Shown one piece after another: positions 23,041-36,390 of a stretch of DNA of 64,000 bases. How positions within the stretch are numbered: the first letter of the stretch is position 1; every line of letters starts with the position of its first letter. The stretch comes from Chaunax sp. Z400 (taxonomy: Eukaryota; Chordata; Actinopteri; Lophiiformes; Chaunacidae): positions 21,268,992 through 21,332,991 of the forward strand of contig CM075194.1 in NCBI GenBank assembly GCA_037577475.1, written 5' to 3'. The position numbers were made by a program, and so were the translations under genes. The notes under the pieces are model-generated. The model was not told the origin of the DNA. It saw only the letters and a program-made list of their open reading frames with translations, and searched no databases.

Positions 23041-23579
23041 TGTAACCTTAATTTCATGGTGAGGATGTTTTCCAGTCTCTTAGGGCTGTGGATAATAAGC
23101 AGGCTACAGTTGATCTTCCACCCTCTTTTATTTTACTATCATCACGGCAAGACAGTATAGACACACTCGCTCTGAAGCACACGTCAGCAACACTGCAACT
23201 CACATCAGTCCCCCTGAAAACAGTAGCAGGTATAGGAACTAAACTTATGTCACACAAGGGACTGTGAATAAACTTAAATGTTACATGTATGCAAATATAT
23301 ATAAAAAAAATAATAATTAAGTGCTGTAACTGGTAATAAAATAATTATTTCTATAATAAAATCAATAATACAAAGCCTAATAAGTAACATAAATGAATAT
23401 GGTGAATTAGTAATTAATACAACCGATGTGTAGCATGTACAATAACTCAGGTTACACAGAGGTAGCTGGCAAAGTCCCCTTGTAGGCTTTCAATCTATTA
23501 TGGTGTACAATCCATGTCCGTGAGCATGCAATCCTTGGATCCGTGATCTCATAGGTGACACCAGGGTGTCCGTCTCTCC

Positions 23580-25625
23580 TCCTTCATCACTGGACCACAG
23601 AGGGGCTCTTCAATCTGGGAGCAAGCTTGTTCATCCTGTGTGCAGAGTCATCCAGGAGAACAAGGTCACCTGTCTGATGAGGGTGAAGCATGACTTTCTT
23701 CTCATACTGAGTCTTTTGATGCTGTTTGGTTGATGCAGAGTTGTGGGCTGCATCCTGGAAAGCACGTGACAAGCCTGTGGCAAGGTGTTTGGCATAAGCT
23801 GTTGGTGTGCCAGGTGTTGAAGAGGTCACTGAGAAAATCCAGTGTTTGAATGAACCCTTGAGTTGTAGGCAAGCTCAACTTGGGGCAAGTAGGTACTGGT
23901 CCCGTTCACCACCACTTTGATATATGTACTTAGCAAGTTGATCTTTCAGTGTCCTGTTCAGTCTTTCCACCATGCCATCTGACTGGGCATGGTATGATGA
24001 TGTGCGTGTTTTACTGATGCCAAATGAGATGCAAAAATGCTTAATGAAGTCTGATTCAAACTGCCTGCCTTGGTCAGTGTGAAATGACTCTGGCAACTCG
24101 TACTGTCTTATATAGTCCTCAAAAATACACTTTGCCACAGTAGTAGCACGCTGGTCTGTCAGGGGAAAGAGACATAGTGTGTAAAGTAGTTCATTAACAC
24201 CAGAACATACCTGTTGACATGTGTTGTAACAGGTAACTCAGTGATGTCTGCAGCGACCTTCTCAAATGGCCTCTCTGCTTGACTTGGTTGTTATGGGGCT
24301 CTTTCATGTGGTGTAGGGCAACCCTGTGTTTGACATGGGAAGCATTCAGCACACAACTTGTGAATATCACAGCTCATGTATGGCCAATAACAAATGTGGC
24401 TGAAGGTGACCGCTGAACTGATTTCTATGCAGACCGGTCAAGGTGGTGGGAATGAGAGCTGCTGGCAAAACAACTTGAAAGGTTGCAGGCATGTGGGGGC
24501 TTGCTTTGATTTTTCTGCAGAGGATCCCGTGGCCAATTTAGGCATTCATGCCAAAGTTTCCTCAATGTGGGGGAAGAGTGTTTTAAACGGCCAATGGGTG
24601 GCCTGTGTGTGCCGTCCTCTAACCATGACATGACTTTGCTGAGACATTCATCTCTGCTTTGCTGTTGCCATAGTTCCTCCAAGTCAATTGAAAGTGTGTG
24701 GCTGATTTCGGAATTATCTGAGTTAACGGTGTCATTTGTGTCTCTGCTGGCTGTAGTTGTCTTGTCTGTGGTGGTGATGGGAGAGATGACACACTGAACA
24801 GCTTTGTTGTGCATCTCAGTGTTTGGAGGCCTAGACATGGCATCTGCATTGTCATGTGTTTACCTTCACGATGTAGGATGGTATAGTCATGCAAATCCAG
24901 CTCAAGTATCCATCAACTGCATCTGCCAGTAGGATCGTTGTCCACTGGAGTTTTCTTCAGACTCAGCAGGGGCTTATGATCTGTGATTACTGTGAATGAG
25001 CTGCCAGAAAGAAAGTGTTTAAAATGTCTCACAGACCAAACAACTGCTCCAAGTTCACAGTCAAAGGTGGACCATTTCCTTTCAGAAGGGCTAAGTGTGT
25101 GGCTTGCATAGGCAGTAACATCTTCTTTATTGTCTTGAGTTGGGCCAGCACAGACCCAATACCTTCCTGTGAAGCTTCTGTGTACAGCAAAAAGGGTTGT
25201 GTGAAGATGGGATGTGCCACAACTGGTGGATAAGTGAGAGCATGTTTGACTGAGAAGCATCCTCACATTCAACAGTCCATTTGAATATTGCTCCCTTGTG
25301 TGTGAGAGTGTGTAGTAAAGCAGCAATGACAGAAAAGTTCTTAACAAACCTACGGTAGTAGGAGCACGGTCCAATGAATGCTCTCACCTCTGTCGTTGTC
25401 TTGGGTGTAGGCCATCCGCGAACCTTTTCAAGGTTCCTTGCATCTGGTTGGAGTCCATGGCTGGAGACAATATGTCCCAGGAAAGTCACTTGTGTTCACG
25501 CAAGCTGGCACTTACTGGCTTTCAACTTGGGTCCAGCTGAGCGAAAGCGGCTGAACACTTCACCAAGGCTCTGTAGGTGATCTGCAAAAGAGCGACTAAA
25601 CACAAGGACAACATCCAAATAATGA
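23580..25625 (-). mobile_element. Decayed Ty3/gypsy retrotransposon pol
   Basis: The minus strand runs from reverse transcriptase through RNase H to integrase in several broken frames. Near 25605-25621 the polymerase motif reads YLDV where YxDD is expected, so a catalytic aspartate is lost. It is followed by FLGHIVSSHGLQPD and YYRRFVKNFS (about 25330-25489), the RNase H text YTEASQEGIGSVLAQ and ITDHKPL (24930-25220), and the integrase core FHTDQGRQFES and MVERLNRTLK (23875-24138). The 5' part (gag, protease) is missing at 25625. No clear LTRs were found, though 23060-23460 could hold one. It is a dead retrotransposon fragment. Confidence 0.85.
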
Positions 25626-25989
25626 GCGATATGTTTGGGTCACAGAAGAGAGAAGTAGAGGGGTAGAGACGTGACCCTGCCACCAGTATGTAGCTGAGAT
25701 AATCCAGGTTCAGGTTTATTTTAAAGGCAAGAAGGTAAACTCATAAACTCCTGATGAAAAACACGTTTCCAAATGCTACCATTAGGTTTCCAGGGTCAAG
25801 GAATTAGTTGGTATTACATTATTTGGCATGAGGCAGATCTGAGTAAAGTAGCGGCATCATGGCAACATCACCATAGTGTGTACTGTACTCATGGTGCATG
25901 ATCTCCTCGCTATGATACAAAATGAATTACCAGGAGAATCTCTCCAGGATTTTGTTTTAACATAGGCTGAAAACTATTTTCTGATTGTC

Positions 25990-27802
25990 CAGGTTTCGGT
26001 GACAGTGGCCTTGGTGGAGGTGTGACCTCAGTCAGTGCTTTTTAGTTTGAAACTGTATCGACAAGTTGTGGCTGTTGCAGCTCACAAGTTGGAGGATGCA
26101 CAGGAGTTTGCATGGAAGCACAGCATCCCCAGAGCATACGGCAGCTATGAGGAGCTGGCCAGAAATCCAGATGTAGGTGAGTTTAAGTCAGACCTGGGTC
26201 AAATTTGTTTGGCTTGCATCTCTTTTCCTTTTTTATTTGAATTACTTTGAGCACCAGATGTAAGGTATTTGCTGCTGCATGACACTTGAGGCGGTGCTCA
26301 GACTTACAATAGAGCAAATCCCAACAATCTGTTGAATCACCACTAAATTCCACTTCAGTTTGACCCACAGGTCTTTCCAATTCCTGCTGATATTTTACTG
26401 TTTTCATGTGAATTTTGCCCATCTGCCAGTGTTCTCTCTATTTTTTCTGTTAATGTGTTTGTAGATGTGGTGTATATTGGAGTTATCAATCCCTACCATC
26501 TGAGCACTTGTCTGCTCTATATGAACACCAAGAAGAACTGGGCATGAACACTAAGGAGGTGCAGGAAATTAAGGGAGGTACCAGTGGTTCTGGTTTAAAA
26601 AAAAATATTCAAGTCAAGTTTATTTATATAGCACATTTTAAACATACACGACGGGATGATCAAAGTGCTGTACAGAAAAGACTGAAACAGATAAAACTCC
26701 AGGAATAAAAACAAATCAAATAGCCAAATAAGTTAAAATAAAATTAAAGTAAAAGGATAAAGGGAAATAACATAAGCAGTAGAATAAAAATTTAAAATGA
26801 GCTGATTAAAAAAAGGTTAATTTCAAGGCTCAATTTGAATTAAAAGCCAGGGAAAAAAGTTGGGTTTTTAACTAGGATTTAAAAAATTCGACTCTTTGTA
26901 GTTTTAATTTGGATGGGCAGACCATTCCAGAGATTTGGAGCTGCCACTGCAAAGGCCCGGTGACCTCTGGTTTTTAATTTGGACTGAGGAATGTCCAAGA
27001 GCATTTGGTTTGCTGTCCGGAGTGCTCTGGCTGGAAAGTGCAGGTGCAAGAGCTCCGTTATATAAGAAGGTGCTAACCCATTTAGTGCCTTAAAAGCAAT
27101 CAAAAAAATCTTAAAAACTATGCGATACTGCACAGGAAGCCTATAATTTAATTTTTCCACTTCTCACCTGCAGAATCTTTCTGAGTTCAGGATGTTAAAA
27201 GCAGTCTTTGTGTAAAAAAACAACAACAACAAAAAAACAGTGACTAATAATGTATTAAAATAACACAAATTGTATTAGAATTTTAAAAGGATTAAAAAAA
27301 CATCCAAATTAATATTGAATGCATAAACTCAACTGTGAGACCTCTGTTGATATACAGCAGCAGGCATTTGAAAACAAATGGTTTTAGATCATCAGTCAAA
27401 AATGAGACTTGATCTTGAGTTAATTGATGTGATTTGTATGATGATCTTTGTTAAAAACTTTAATAATTTAACCTCTAAGTCACTACATAACAACACCAAA
27501 CACCTAAAATGTAACTAACTTTATGAAATAGTTCCTGTACTTTGCTCTAAGGCCGTCTGGACGAGATTCTTCCCGGCATAGGTGGAGATCAGACAGCTGC
27601 TGGCCCAGGCGGAGGTGGGTGAGGTGAAGATGGAGAGATCAGAGTTGGGCTTGCCACAGATGCATGCAGCAATGGCGATACAGTAGGAACTGGGCGGAGG
27701 AACAATGCTAGCTTTTGGCATCTACTACCTGCAGTTCATATTCATGGTGTATAATGGAAAGAAGCCAGAGTGTCCAGGCCACAGGGGTCCACCTGGAGAC
27801 CG
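25990..27802 (+). pseudogene. dhdh: Dihydrodiol dehydrogenase (dhdh) pseudogene
   Basis: Three exon-like pieces match trans-1,2-dihydrobenzene-1,2-diol dehydrogenase, an NADP-dependent oxidoreductase. Exon A, ending at 26176, reads QVVAVAAHKLEDAQEFAWKH then AYGSYEELARNPDV. Exon B (26465-26585) continues DVVYIGVINPYHLS and is then deleted and frameshifted before MNTKEVQEI. Exon C (27552-27802) reads AVWTRFF and LAFGIYYLQFIFMVYNG. Exon C has in-frame TAG codons at 27579-27581 and 27684-27686, and a LINE lies in the intron before it. Introns are kept, so this is a decayed gene duplicate and not a retrocopy. Later exons were not found. Confidence 0.85.
26595..27170 (-). mobile_element. 5'-truncated LINE (L2/Maui-like)
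   Basis: On the minus strand an open frame at 26879-27160 encodes the C-terminal reverse-transcriptase part, with FKALNGLAPSYITELL and AFAVAAPNLWNGLP. The 3' end near 26600 reads, in sense, gtgctatataaataaacttg, followed by an A/T run, as in fish L2-like LINEs. It lies inside the dhdh pseudogene. Confidence 0.8.
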
Positions 27803-28199
27803 GTAATGAAGAGAGACCGGTTGGGTCTCACAGATATGATTTCTGAAGCCCTGACACTCCATTAGCCTCACCATGAAGTGAATGGAAGATCATTTTTTCT
27901 CAAAAAACTGTTAAAAAGGGGAGACTGAAATTTTGTGGAGAGCTTTATTATGTACTGTGGTAGATTGAGTTTGAAAACATCAACATTTTAGTTTGCACAT
28001 CAATGTAAATGTGCCGGAGTTAGCTAATTGTCATCCATTGTCCCTGGGCAGGTTGTTACAAACAGTGACCTAGTGTCATCAAATACACTGCTTCCACTAA
28101 TACAATAAAATACAATTAAACACAGTATAGAAATACATTATAGAAATAACAGATATAAAAACAGAGTGTAAAGGCAGTGGCAGAGATGAGGTTGTATGA
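27803..28199. other. Non-coding, nothing recognised
   Basis: The continuation of the decayed dhdh locus; no further exon recognised. Confidence 0.4.
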
Positions 28200-28690
28200 T
28201 TACTCATGATTGCAAGTCTGGTTTGCTTTAAGCCACTTTAGTTTGTGTTTAACGGTTAAGTAATTAGTAGTCTCTCTTAAATCAACAGGTAAACTATTCC
28301 AGTACTGCGTGGCCCTAACTGAGAAGACTGTTTGTTCATACTTGCCATGTCTGTATTTTACAACCCAGTCCCCTCTGGTAGTCGCCCTTGTTGTCCTGCT
28401 GCTGCTATCCTTCTGCATTTTTAACTGGTCAGTGCGGGAGGTACAAGCCCACATAAGACATTGAATATGAGGTAAGCGTCTGCAAAATATTTCAAACTGT
28501 CTAAATGAAACAAATTGTACTTTTGTACTACACAACAATGGTTATACCTGTTGGTCTTTCGGTCCAGTGTTTTTAGTGTCTGTTTGTAAAGGGACTCGGT
28601 TGGTTTCAGAGTTGTCATGCTTGCTTGTGACCAGCTTGTTGGACAGTAGGCCTATCTGTAATACAGTCCATCTCTGCTGTGGGATTATCT
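28200..28690 (-). mobile_element. LINE C-terminal fragment
   Basis: The minus strand carries SLYKQTLKTLDRKTNRYNHC and, after a frameshift, VFSVRATQYWNSLPVDLRET and HKLKWLK, the typical end of fish LINE reverse-transcriptase proteins. Two frames are needed, so it is dead. The clade is not resolved. Confidence 0.7.
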
Positions 28691-28725
28691 GACTGGGCTC
28701 TCTGTTTGAAATGCTGCTGATCAAC

Positions 28726-30960
28726 CTGAGAGATCAACACGAGAGAAAGACAGCTGAAGTCAGAGCAGCTGTAAACCTGTTTGATATTTTAATCAACAGA
28801 TCAGAGGGAAAACACCATCATGACAAACCGAGGAATTTTGTTTCACCTGCAGTCTCAGCTGGAGATGCCGCTGCGCATCCAGTTGGCTCTCATGCTGGAA
28901 AATGAAAAAGTGATGCTTTCTACGTGTATTCGATACTGTGATCTAATTGCATTCTGCTAAATCTACACTGTAAAAAAATCTGGTGTTTACAGTCCAGATT
29001 AAATGACGTTAATCACGTTTGTTCTCATTTACCCTTTGATTTAAAGCAGAGTCCTCCAAAGGTTCTTTCATGAATTAATTCATCTTTTCATAGCAGATGC
29101 AAAGCCTTCTTTTGTCCTCCAGACACCGCTTTCTCAGTCAGCTGCGCCAACACAAGTAATATCTCCATGGACATAAAACAAACAGAACAGTCATATCTTC
29201 CAGGCATGAGTTTATACAAAACTGCATATCAGTGTGTCTCAATTTATTTACAAAACACATCTGAGTGGAGGCTCGGAGTCAAACAGAGCTTCCAAACGTA
29301 CAGTTTGTCTACGTGGGTTTTTGAGTGGTGCCTTTGGGAAGACGACGCCATCCACTGTTATTCCTGTTTGTGTGGCTGTTGTTCCAGAGCTGAGGGCACA
29401 CTAGTGAAAGCATTTATCCTGCTGTTTATGACTTTCATAACAGCATGCTTTAAATTTTCTCCGATTCAAGAATGTGAAAGAACAAGAAAACTTGACCTTA
29501 AGATTGAATCCTAAGTAAAGTTTAATGTAGTTGTCGTGTGTCTCAGAAATGGTTGGCCCCTTAGTAGCCTAATTATAACGATTATATTTAGTGCTGTATT
29601 TATTACATTCAAGGCATCCTTCAACAGCGCTGATTGGAGCTAAGAGCTTACCATACCTTCGTAGCCTCCTCCTCATGCATGCTTGCGGCTAGTGGCTCAA
29701 GGCTACTTTAGCCACTATTAGCTTATCCTGCACACAGACAATGCATAAAATAATGTGCAACATTACATTTGTATGTGTTTAAATAAATGAGGAATTATAG
29801 AAAAATATATATAACAAATCCTGTTTGCCTCTTTTTGTTTTTTGCCTGGAACTGTAAAAAAAAAAGAAAGTATATATCACTTGTAACAATTGAACGTCAA
29901 AACCTGCTCTGCATTACCCATAATTCATCTGGAATGTCAACAAATTGTTTGAAACTTAAGGTTTGTAATGCCTTTTATTATGGGATAGCTTTTACCTTGT
30001 TTTTCTTCAGGACAACCTTTTACAGTGTGCTGCATCAATGCTACTCATTCATCTGACTGCTTGGAACAACTCATCAGTGCCAGCATTAAGAGCCGCCTCT
30101 TTATTCAGGACCACTTCTGGTTTTTATAATTCAGCCCAATTTATAAATATTTTGACCTATGATTGGTATCTGTGCATGAATATTGTAGCCAGTACTTATT
30201 AATTATGAGTAGCATTGGCCAACATTGCGTGTGGACTAGTGGCTATTTGGATAGAAGACTGAATCTCGGGAGACGAAGATGCAGTTGAAAAGGTACCATG
30301 TAAAAAATAGAAAACAGAGAATCAAGCAATAAATACAAATTAAACAATTATGGCCATATAAATTATACCAATATTTCACTCAAGCTATATTTTGGATGTA
30401 CATTACACTTTCCCAGATTTAAACCTGAAACACTCAAATATCATTCATTGTTCAATCATTGTTTAAGAGAATGAGTCATCCCATCACACAGTTCTATTCC
30501 TTGAAAATCTGTAGCTCTAGCACCAGGGGAGGTTTGTTAATATCCAAGAAGTCAGGTAATCAGTCAGTCGAAAGGTTAAAGGAGTGGGCTGGGAAATGTG
30601 GGATTCGTGGGTTAATAAGTGGGTGGCAGGAGTCAGCTGTCCTACCACTCTGGCAGAAACAGGGTGATCTCAGTGGATTTCTTCCATTTGTTCTGGAGAT
30701 GCTCCTGGTCGTTGGCATGCCATCAACTTTCCCAAAGGGGAAAAAACCTGGCCTGTATACGCAGACAAGGCCAGCTTTATTATACATGGTTTTGTTTAAA
30801 CTAGACAAAATACCAAAATACATGCAATTAATTAAATCAATTCACAGCTGTGATCACTAGCTTCAAAATCAAATCATCAAGTGATTAACCATCATAAGTG
30901 CAAATACTGTCCCTTAAAAGAACTGACTTAATCAAATTAATCAACATGATTTAACCATTA
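28726..30960. other. Intergenic, no gene recognised
   Basis: Several frames of 60-133 codons (29167-29514, 30459-30860) occur on the plus strand without recognisable domains, splice context or codon pattern. No repeat family was identified with confidence. Confidence 0.4.
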
Positions 30961-30979
30961 ATGCTTTTGCATTGAAACA

Positions 30980-31520
30980 TACGTTCCGGATCGGAAAGTT
31001 CACTTCCGGTTAGCAGACTTAGCATTAGCCGCTAGGCTAAGTAAGCTAGCGGTAGCAACTAACAGTTTACATTAAACATTACCAGTTTTCAATGAACTTA
31101 TCACATACAAAAAACTCGTATTGTCATGTGTGACCCACAAAACACATATATATTATTAGAGGCAGCAAACAATCAGAGCAATGCAAGTAATACGTTTTAG
31201 CAGTGTTACCCGAGGCGATAGCAGCTCGCTAAAAACAATAGCATTGGGATCGATCGCCACTTAGGCTCGTTTCTCTTAGTAGCAATGGGCACGAGGTCAC
31301 AAGACACATCTACAGATCGGCAATAAAACAAAAGTTGGTACATTGCATGTTTGAAAAGTTTGAGGCTGGAAAACGTTAGTAAATCGTTTGTCTAATTACC
31401 GATCGGCAGCAGCGCTACTTCCTGCAGCTGCTACTACCGGTATAAAAGCCTTGCGGCTGCCCGGATTGGTTGAAGATTGCATCGCGATAGTTCAACCAAG
31501 AATGGGCAGATACATAACAT
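30980..31520. promoter_or_regulatory. CpG-rich stretch with TATA-like box
   Basis: The stretch is richer in CpG than its surroundings. It contains cacttccggtta (ETS-like) near 31001-31012, repeated gctagc/gctaagc text, and ggtataaaagcc (TATAAAAG at 31441-31448) followed by ggattgg. This could be a promoter reading right, but no exon was identified downstream. A GC-rich transposon fragment is the alternative. Confidence 0.25.
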
Positions 31521-33584
31521 TTTAATACGATTACGATTTAAATACATTAAAAATATTATTTCATTTCGACTATGGGACCTGGGTTACAATGTCACTTTTA
31601 TTCAATGTCATTATGAGCAGGTGATTATTTAAAGGACTCAACATGGGATTTCTACCTTCTTTTTGTGTATTATATTTTAAAACCTCATTGGATTGGTTCA
31701 AGTCAGAGACCTGTTGTTCCTAAACAGGATAAAGTGGTAAGTTATTTATTTATTTTATGTAGTTCATATTATTTTTATTTTTTATTTTTGTCTATTGATT
31801 GCAGTGATCATCAGACTTTAATATGTTACTTCAGTGGATTTTGCCTTTGTTTGGAGCTTTCTTCATGTTTTAGTTATTTCATTATCTTCATGAACTTTAG
31901 GACTGATAGAGCGTTGGGCTCTGGGAATTATTTCTAACTTTGTATTTGCTTATTTTGTTAGTGTGTAAGTAATGGCCTCCCAACACCTTCCTGTTATTTG
32001 TCCAAGTCTGATTTAATTTGATTGATATTATATTTTGTGCCTTTTTGAATTAGCAGGCAAATGTGTTCTGTCACCCTTACAGCAAACATGTTTCCTTCCA
32101 AGTTAGTTTCAACAACCACGCCAAATGCACACTTGTCTTTGTCTGTAGAAGACTGTTTCTTTTTATGGAGATCATCATTTAAGTAAGTGGCTTCCAGGGC
32201 TACAGAAGCAGAGATTTGAAATGGGTCTTTAATAGTTAAGGATTTCAAGAACAAGGATGAGGACGGGGTTCATTTTTTCTCCTTTAACAGGGTGGAGGCA
32301 GGAGACAGAGGAGGAGAAGGAGGTATTAGTGAACAGAGGGGGACTTACCTAGAGAGAGGAGCCTCATAAGGAGCTTAGCATTGAGAATGTACCATATCCA
32401 GAGTGTTGGTTTAGTGGCAGGTACAGAATTGTTGAAGGTATCTGATGCAAATGGGTGACAAGTAAAAGGGAAAGAATGGGATTTAATGTCTCAGTGTGGT
32501 GCTGAGCCACCAGTAGAGCTTCAGTTCTTACTCGAATGGACTTTCAAAGAATGTGGAGCATTACATGAGGATGAACACTAATATTTCAAAACCCTGTCCC
32601 TCATTTTCAGTTTGGTGATGTTTTTTGGAGAGCGCTTTCCAAAATGTCCCCTCGTCATTTGATTACACTGAACCCTGATTTCTGCAAAGGTCATAGCAAA
32701 TGATTCGCACTGTTTTCACAGTGTTCAGTGAGCCCTCTTGCCCTGTTGATGCAGACACGGTAACAGTGGAAGAGACCTTTCCTATCCAGATTGAAATGTT
32801 TCATTTAACAGGCCTCTTACCTATATGGCAACATTTGCATTTCTTTTATTTTTCCTTTCATTTCTCCAGGTCTTTTCCTTTAATTTGTCACCTGTCTGTT
32901 CTGTAAAGGGAGACTGTGTCAAGCTATAGGTGGATCATAAGGCACCGGACGGGCAGAACAGGAGCTAGAAATCTGATTATGTAAATTTTTATCATCTTTG
33001 ATTGGGTTCATTTGTGATTCGGGAAAATGCTGTTGACATAAGACACAGTGCTGAGAACAGGGGAGAGTTAAAAATTAATTTTAACATGTCATGAAGGAAA
33101 TTATGACATGAAGGAAATTATGATTGTGTCCTCATTTTCTGGAACTACTTCTTGACCCTGTCAGTGTCAGTCACATTGTCCTTGTCTGCTCTTTTCCCCC
33201 TGCTGTGAACTAACCATCTGAGGTTGTCTCAGTATTTACAGATTTTCTTAAATGTACCTTTTTAAAGCATTTAAATACAACAGACTTCAGAGGTGTTTCA
33301 TGTCACAATTTACAGCACAGCTTTCTGGAAGATGATGCTCCAGTGTGAAGATATAATGACCAAAACCTGAAGGTGAATTCCAATTTTTGAATGTTTTTTT
33401 TTTTCAATTCTGTACTGAAAACACACCAATACACATTTTGACAAATTGTTTTGAATCTTGATATGGATTGACCAAAGTAGTTACACAATAAAATGTTTGC
33501 TGAAAATGGAGAAGTTCCAAATCTACATTGGAGGAGCGTTAATAAACTCAACAGAGTCTGCAGCACAAACACAACCACACAGTC
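31521..33584. other. Intergenic, no gene recognised
   Basis: AT-rich sequence with short frames only. A purine-rich ggaggaggagaaggagg patch lies near 32290-32345. Nothing is called as coding. Confidence 0.4.
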
Positions 33585-33623
33585 CGCCGTTGTTTTTGTT
33601 GTTGTTGTTGTCGTTGTTGTTCT
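33585..33623. repeat. (GTT)n microsatellite
   Basis: About ten GTT triplets with two interruptions (tttg, gtc). Confidence 0.9.
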
Positions 33624-33699
33624 GTCCATATAATGTTGTCTGCTGTCTGTGTATGAGAATAAGGCTGGAACCGTAGCTCGAAGCATGGCTGTGATGTAA

Positions 33700-33860
33700 T
33701 CGTTTTTAATGGAGTTGAATTTTGCATTTACACGATGATGGTAGGGTGGCGTTTTCAAAAGTTTTTTCAGGCCCTGAAAACACCGATCTCGTGTAAACGG
33801 ACGCCAAAACGCAACAAAAGTTAACTGTTTTTGGGTTCAACGGTTGTTGTTTAAATGGCC
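33700..33860. mobile_element. Fish MITE-like fragment (cgtgtaaacgg type)
   Basis: The text ctcgtgtaaacggacgccaa, with ggcgttttcaaaag and a nearby tttacacgatgatgg inverse, resembles ends of a fish DNA transposon type with gtttacacg and cgttttc motifs. The boundaries and superfamily are uncertain. Confidence 0.4.
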
Positions 33861-36077
33861 CCTTAAGTTCACAGAAGCAGTGGAATATCTGAATAAAATA
33901 AAATAGTACATAAGTGTACAGTAAATATCTAAAATGACACTTTGCCTTTTGTTTTTGCAGAAATGTTGTCTGTCACTCCATTTTCACCAAATGTTAGAGG
34001 ACCTGAGATACAATTGGACTGAATAATCACTTCATACAACATATGAAGCTTCACAGCATGTATGCAAGGGAAAAATGAACTTAACAGTCTCTTTGCAAAT
34101 CAAATATAAAAGCACAATGCAAGTAACACACTAATCCACCAAGCCAATCACATGAAGATGGATGAAGTGTGTAGAGCTCTCGTCTTGGCGTCCTATAGTT
34201 CGCTGTGAGTCACGTACATACAAGAGAGTAAGAACAAGGAAGAGGAGAGTCTAGAGATATTTCTATGTTGTTTTATCACAGTTACAAGTGGAACAATTGC
34301 GAAAATGAGGCTGAAAACACACACAACCACACAAACACCACCACTATTCACCATCCTCAACAACCCTCTGATCTGCACAAACATCAGTTAGTTAATGAAA
34401 CCTGAGGCAAAGACTCATAACATAACCACTCAAAGATCTGTGTGCCAAATAGCCTAAGAACAGAAAAAAATCATTTTTGGACATCATAGTCAGAAACCCT
34501 CACTTTACTGTACAGAACACGTAAAAAGAGACGTTATTGAATAGCTGCAGGATACTAAACACTGTTTGACAGCTGCCTGAATTAGTTTTATGGTTTCCAT
34601 TTTCTTTAGTTTGTTCTTTTTTAAATTCAGTAGGTGGACATCAGATATGTTAAAAATAGCGTGGGTGCTCTTAATCTGTGTATTACACTAAAACAGAGCA
34701 TTTTTGTTTGCCTTGTAAAAGTAGCAGATTTTATCATTTGCTTAGTAAACTGTACAATGTGGTCATGGTGTTGTGAGCTATCTAGACTAATGACTGAATT
34801 TACTATATGAAAATCAGGCTTCTCCTATAACATACTAAGCACAGGACACATTTGATACTAAAACTCTTTCCGCATTTTCTTTTCTAATGTTGTTCTGTCA
34901 TCTTGTCGTCATGTTATTGAAATTTTGTCCTCTTGTATTTATTTGCATATTTGGTATTGAGGTGCTCCGAAACTAATGAACTGGCAAAGAAAGAGGGGAA
35001 CATCCGCAGAGAAAAAATACACTATGGAGGAAAGTCTAACAAGGAACCGGTGAAAATAATGAAATACAAAGTTTATTTTTTGTGGTTCTTGCACAGAGTA
35101 TGTCCGGCAAACTTAACGATCCTTTACACCTAAATTAGCCTCAATAGTTGTCATGCCTTTTGATAAGTATTCCTAAGAAAGATGATTTTTAGGTGACTGA
35201 AGGTTGGTCATTTTCTCCATCCAGAACAATATACACAACTCTAGGCTCCTTTAGCCCCTTTCAGCTCATTGTTTTGGTTTCACAGCTTGCAACATTATGG
35301 TTGTAATTCAGTCTCACAGCTCTCATCGGTCCTGTTTCCAGCTGTAGGAGTCAGCTGTTGACAGGGAAATAAAACCAGTGCTCCCCACATTCCCAACACA
35401 AATAGTAGAAATACCTAGCAACTATCTGAGCTGTAAATAACCAGATATTTTACCTGGATTATTGTTCTCATTGTCAAAAGACTCCAATTAATGCAGCTTC
35501 ATTATGATCATAAGACCCAGACCATCAGATATATTAACATGATACAACAACAAAAAAGGTGGCATAAACAGACGAGCAACAATCAGCACACTTTGACTGG
35601 CATGCAGTATTTAACATCCAGATCAGAAAGGAGTCGACTAAACTGAAAGCTTTGTGTGCCTTGCAGCTGTCCTCATTTATATCACACAGAGGAGACGCAT
35701 GGCAACAAAATGCTCCAAAATATCTCCCAACAGCTTTACATTAATTGAATGTCCATGAGGTAAACAAAATAGATCTAAAGACCAATGCTTTACACAACCA
35801 GAGTATTTCTAATCTCTTTTACATTCATTCAGACTAACTAATAACAGACAAACTACTGACTGTGTGGAGAGAAGGGTGTCACATACTGGAACCTTGTTTT
35901 AACGGCGACAGTACAGGTGAGAGGAAACAGAAGCACAGAGGCTTGGCAACTTTCAGCTCTACATAAATCATTGTTCCTTAATGTCTGACTGCGTTCAGTT
36001 CAGTTCACCTTTAAAGGATGAAGAGTCGCCCCAGAACTAGGAATGAAAATTCAAACCAAAATTCAGCAGTAATTCCT
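33861..36077. other. Intergenic, no gene recognised
   Basis: AT-rich sequence with short frames on both strands and no recognised repeat or coding signature. Confidence 0.4.
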
Positions 36078-36390
36078 TAAAGTTCCAGTGTGTAAGGATG
36101 ATGATTTAGGGGATGGAAATGGAACATAACAATCTGAATTATGTCAGATTATTAGCACTGACAATAAAAATCTAGAATTTTCATCTACATAGAGAGTAGG
36201 TCCTACAGTAGCCACGAACAAGCAAAAAAAAAAAAAGAATGGGCTCCAAGTATTGTTTAGTTTACTTATTTTTTGTCTTTTCTTTTTTTTCATTCTTTTA
36301 CTCACTATAGGGAAGGATGAGGCACGGAGACCTGTGGTGTTCAACCTCACCACTAGATGCGGTTGAACCCTATACACCGGACCATTGCAT
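36078..36390. mobile_element. MITE with agttccagtgtgta ends
   Basis: The left end agttccagtgtgtaagg (36078) and the right end ctatacaccggacc are inverted relatives. The interior has tctacatagagagtaggtcc and caccactagatgcggttgaa, as in a common fish short interspersed element. There is an internal A-rich and T-rich patch and no coding capacity. Confidence 0.65.

Noticed and set aside
30459..30860. 133-codon plus-strand frame
   Set aside because: No recognisable domain, repeated lysine-rich low-information text and no splice or promoter context.
31994..32254. 86-codon minus-strand frame of protein-like composition
   Set aside because: Not recognised as any family and without exon borders; too weak to call.
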